Part shown: in pieces, positions 35,461 to 37,656 of the stretch | Position numbering within the stretch: the stretch's first letter is position 1 | How the letters are laid out: every line of letters begins with the position of its first letter | NCBI GenBank assembly: GCA_904501625.1 | Contig: CAJGBR010000010.1 | Span: 1 to 37,656, forward strand | Length of the DNA stretch: 37,656 nucleotides | DNA from: an uncultured Rikenellaceae bacterium | GTDB lineage: Bacteria > Bacteroidota > Bacteroidia > Bacteroidales > Rikenellaceae | Direction of reading: 5' to 3' | Notes under the pieces: generated by a model | What the model was told of the DNA's origin: nothing | What the model saw: only the letters and a program-made list of their open reading frames with translations | Database searches by the model: none | Translations under genes and position numbers: made by a program

Positions 35461-35488
35461 CAAAGGTACACTTTTTTTTCGAACCAAA
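35461..35488 (-). promoter_or_regulatory. Promoter of the small protein-NfeD operon
   Basis: The minus strand has TTTG (35488-35485), 16 bases, then TACCTTTG (35468-35461). The -7 match is exact; spacing is slightly short. Confidence 0.5.
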
Positions 35489-35574
35489 TATTCTCATACT
35501 CCAAAAACGAAAATTAAATTATTCAATTGTGTATATAACTGAAAGTTTCGGATAATTATTTCAAAAAAAAATAG

Positions 35575-35582
35575 TATCTTTG
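35575..35582 (+). promoter_or_regulatory. Candidate -7 element for yebC
   Basis: TATCTTTG matches TAnnTTTG, 35 bases before the yebC ATG. A clear -33 element is not seen. Confidence 0.5.
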
Positions 35583-35617
35583 CAACTCAATAGATAAAAA
35601 TCAAAAATAAATCATAT

Positions 35618-36349
35618 ATGGGAAGAGCTTTTGAATATCGCAAAGCGCGAAAAATGAAACGTTGGGGTAATATGGCCCGCACTTTTACACGTTTGGGTAA
35701 AGAAATCGTAATCGCTGTTAAAGCAGGTGGTCCTGATCCAACGTCGAACTCAAGACTTAGAGTGCTGATTAAGAATGCGAAGGCTGAAAATATGCCTAAA
35801 GATAATATCGATAGAGCTATCAAACGAGCAATCTCAAAGGATACGGCTGACTATAAAGAGATCGTTTACGAAGGTTATGGTCCATTCGGAATTGCTATGG
35901 TTATCGAAACTGCTACGGATAACAACACTCGTACTGTTGCTAATGTAAGAAGTGTTTTCAATAAGTTTAGCGGAACTTTGGGTACAACGGGTTCACTTTC
36001 TTTCTTGTTTGACCACAAATGTGTATTTAAAGTGAGTGCTGCAACTGTTGCCGATCCGGATGAACTTGAGCTCGAACTGATCGACTTTGGTGCCGACGAA
36101 ATCTTTGCAGAAGACGACGCAATCATCATCTATGGTTCATTCGAATCATATCACAAAATCCAAAGCTATCTGGACGAACATTCTATCGAAATTGTTAGTG
36201 GCGAATTCGTTCGTATCCCGGTTGATACCAAAGATGTTACCGAAGAGCAACGCGAAACTCTTAACAAAATGATCGAACGTTTCGAAGAAGATGATGACGT
36301 GACTAACGTCTACACAAATATGAAAGATCCTGAAGAAGAGGAAGACTAA
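35618..36349 (+). CDS. yebC: YebC/PmpR/TACO1 family protein
   Basis: This 243-residue protein starts MGRAFEYRKARKMKRWGNMA, the Bacteroidota form of the family N terminus, followed by LGKEIVIAVKAGGPDPTSNS and RLRVLIKNAKAENMPKDNID. The three-domain fold is complete, ending with a very acidic tail (EEDDDVTNVYTNMKDPEEEE). Family members were described as transcription regulators, and more recent work ties bacterial YebC to translation of proline-rich stretches like mitochondrial TACO1. The PASTA gene follows after 21 bases, probably in the same transcript. Confidence 0.95.
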   Translation: MGRAFEYRKARKMKRWGNMARTFTRLGKEIVIAVKAGGPDPTSNSRLRVLIKNAKAENMPKDNIDRAIKRAISKDTADYKEIVYEGYGPFGIAMVIETATDNNTRTVANVRSVFNKFSGTLGTTGSLSFLFDHKCVFKVSAATVADPDELELELIDFGADEIFAEDDAIIIYGSFESYHKIQSYLDEHSIEIVSGEFVRIPVDTKDVTEEQRETLNKMIERFEEDDDVTNVYTNMKDPEEEED

Positions 36350-36370
36350 TTTAATTTTCATACTTGACAT

Positions 36371-37243
36371 ATGGCTAGCGAAATCAAAAATAATTCATTG
36401 ACTAAGTTATTGACACGCAATGTAATTTTAGCAGTGTGTATCGGTATTGTCGGAGTGTTTTTGTTGAAAATTTCGCTTGGATATATCACTCGTCACGGAG
36501 AAGTCTATACTGTACCGGACTTCTCTGCGATGAGTTTTGACGAAGCAAAACAAGCAGCTCAACACGCACAACTACAACTCGAAATCTTTGACTCGCTGTA
36601 CGTTGTGGGAATGCCGGGCGGGGTAGTCCTTGATCAATTGCCCAAAGCCGGTGCAAGAGTAAAATCTCAACGTCGTGTTCTGCTGACTATAAATTCTCAT
36701 AATCAGAGAAAAGCAAAAATTCCGTATGTAGCAGGCTACTCACTTCGACAAGCTAAGAACATTCTGATAACTTCAGGATTCGAAATCGAACGCCTCGAAT
36801 ATGTAGAAGATATGGCAACTAATAATGTCATTGCCCAATACTACAAGGATTCACAAATCGAAAAAGGTTCTGAAATTGAAGCAGAAATAGGTTCGGGTAT
36901 GATTTTGCAAGTCGGATTTAATCCTGATACAGAGACTGCTCCGATCGTACCTAAAGTTGTTGGATCTTCACTCAAAGAGGCAAAGAGTGCACTTTGGGAA
37001 GCCGGCTATAATGTGGGTACAATTATGAGAGATGTTGATGTTACAGCAGCAAATCTGAACGAATGTTGTGTCTATAAACAAGAACCTAACCAGGCATTCG
37101 AACTTTCTTATGGTGAAAAAATAGACCTTTATATTACCACAGATAACGAAAAGGTTAAACGTGGCGTTGCCGAAAGTGACAGATTGCACAAGGAACGAAT
37201 GGAAGAACTCTTGAAAGCAGACTCACTTGCTACGGAAGAATAA
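36371..37243 (+). CDS. PASTA-domain membrane protein
   Basis: This 290-residue protein has a short cytoplasmic N terminus, one membrane helix (about 18-38, NVILAVCIGIVGVFLLKISL) and three PASTA repeats outside. The repeats are at about 45-109 (YTVPDFSAMSFDEAKQAAQ), 115-180 (KIPYVAGYSLRQAKNIL) and 190-258 (APIVPKVVGSSLKEAKSALW). It ends with a charged helical tail. PASTA domains bind peptidoglycan fragments in Ser/Thr kinases and PBPs, but neither a kinase nor a transpeptidase domain is attached. In Bacteroidota such genes are often beside rluD and ddl; rluD is indeed next, after nine bases. Confidence 0.88.
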   Translation: MASEIKNNSLTKLLTRNVILAVCIGIVGVFLLKISLGYITRHGEVYTVPDFSAMSFDEAKQAAQHAQLQLEIFDSLYVVGMPGGVVLDQLPKAGARVKSQRRVLLTINSHNQRKAKIPYVAGYSLRQAKNILITSGFEIERLEYVEDMATNNVIAQYYKDSQIEKGSEIEAEIGSGMILQVGFNPDTETAPIVPKVVGSSLKEAKSALWEAGYNVGTIMRDVDVTAANLNECCVYKQEPNQAFELSYGEKIDLYITTDNEKVKRGVAESDRLHKERMEELLKADSLATEE

Positions 37244-37252
37244 TTGTTCGAA

Positions 37253-37656
37253 ATGCGAAATTCTTTTGATCAAGACGATTTCTCATTAGATGAGAACGAG
37301 AGTGCCGAAGAGATGTATGAACACTTTTCGGTGACAGTTGATCGTGGTCAAGCTCTCGAAAGAATTGATAAATACCTGACTCGAAAACTTGAAGCGACTT
37401 CGCGTAATCGGGTGCAGACAGCAGCAGATGCCGGTTGTATCAGAGTGAATGGTGTCGCAGTAAAATCAAGTTATAAGGTAAAACCACTTGACCAAATTGC
37501 AATAGTGTTGCCGTATCCACACGTGCAACTTGAAATTATTCCCGAAAATATTCAACTTGATATTCTCTATGAAGACGATGATATCATTGTTGTCAATAAA
37601 GCTGCAGGGATGGTCGTTCACCCTGGACACGGTAATTACAGAGGGACTTTAGTCAA
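37253..37656 (+). CDS. rluD: RluA/RluD-family 23S rRNA pseudouridine synthase (partial)
   Basis: There are 134 codons from an ATG nine bases after the PASTA gene, running off the right edge. An acidic N terminus (residues 6-24) leads into an S4 RNA-binding domain (about 31-100: GQALERIDKYLTRKLEATSR, then GCIRVNG). The start of the catalytic domain has ILYEDDDIIVVNKAAGMVVH followed by PGHGNYRGTLV. The catalytic Asp motif (HRLDxxTSG) lies beyond the window. The S4 domain plus the PGHGN sequence favours RluD over RluA or RluC. Symbol is likely but not proven. Confidence 0.88.
   Translation, partial: MRNSFDQDDFSLDENESAEEMYEHFSVTVDRGQALERIDKYLTRKLEATSRNRVQTAADAGCIRVNGVAVKSSYKVKPLDQIAIVLPYPHVQLEIIPENIQLDILYEDDDIIVVNKAAGMVVHPGHGNYRGTLV

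Overview
The window looks like a chromosomal segment from a member of the Bacteroidales (phylum Bacteroidota). The DNA is AT-rich. Many gene starts are preceded by the phylum's -7 promoter motif TAnnTTTG, several with a TTTG/TTG element about 18-21 bases further upstream. Protein families have Bacteroidota forms: a YebC starting MGRAFEYRKARKMKRWGN, a long one-chain PurL, signal-peptide TPR proteins and a plug-less outer-membrane barrel. Genus cannot be decided from sequence alone. Nearly everything is core housekeeping. I see no insertion sequence, prophage, integrase, CRISPR array or toxin-antitoxin locus.

Layout. 1-1240 (-) is the N-terminal part of a POT-family peptide transporter, divergent from a glycogen branching enzyme (1448-3442, +). 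A HTH/S24-like repressor (3439-4071, -) converges on it and is divergent from tRNA-Arg(CCG) (4259-4330). A 500-base gene-free stretch follows, holding a strong terminator and several consecutive inverted repeats (candidate structured RNA). Then come pepD and a YegS-like lipid kinase (+), convergent with lemA plus a TPM-domain gene, rpoN and asnS (all -). 11692-23462 (+) is a run of purL, murI, ftsK, lolA, gyrA and a TPR lipid/periplasm-targeted protein, closed by a bidirectional terminator against a GlmM-type phosphosugar mutase (-). 25019-33765 (+) holds a roughly 1000-residue periplasmic TPR protein broken by one in-frame TAG, an outer-membrane beta-barrel, pheT and guaA, closed by another bidirectional terminator. 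An NfeD-type membrane protease with a small cysteine-containing membrane protein (-) follows, then yebC, a PASTA-domain membrane protein and the start of an RluD-type pseudouridine synthase (+), which runs off the end.

How the parts fit. Envelope and division functions dominate: murI and glmM feed peptidoglycan precursors, ftsK moves chromosome ends at the septum, lolA carries lipoproteins, and the TPR/barrel pair and the PASTA protein act in the envelope. Nucleotide synthesis (purL, guaA) and translation (asnS, pheT, tRNA-Arg, rluD) are interleaved.

The most notable points are: the single in-frame amber codon in the large TPR gene, directly upstream of its barrel partner; the structured gene-free region at 4398-4690; an S24-like repressor whose Ser/Lys catalytic dyad reads Ala/Arg, with repeated TTGCAATT boxes upstream; and a perfect 11-bp inverted repeat laid across the lemA promoter. 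I did not find a clear new multi-gene system. The TPR/barrel pair and the structured RNA are the best candidates for something undescribed.
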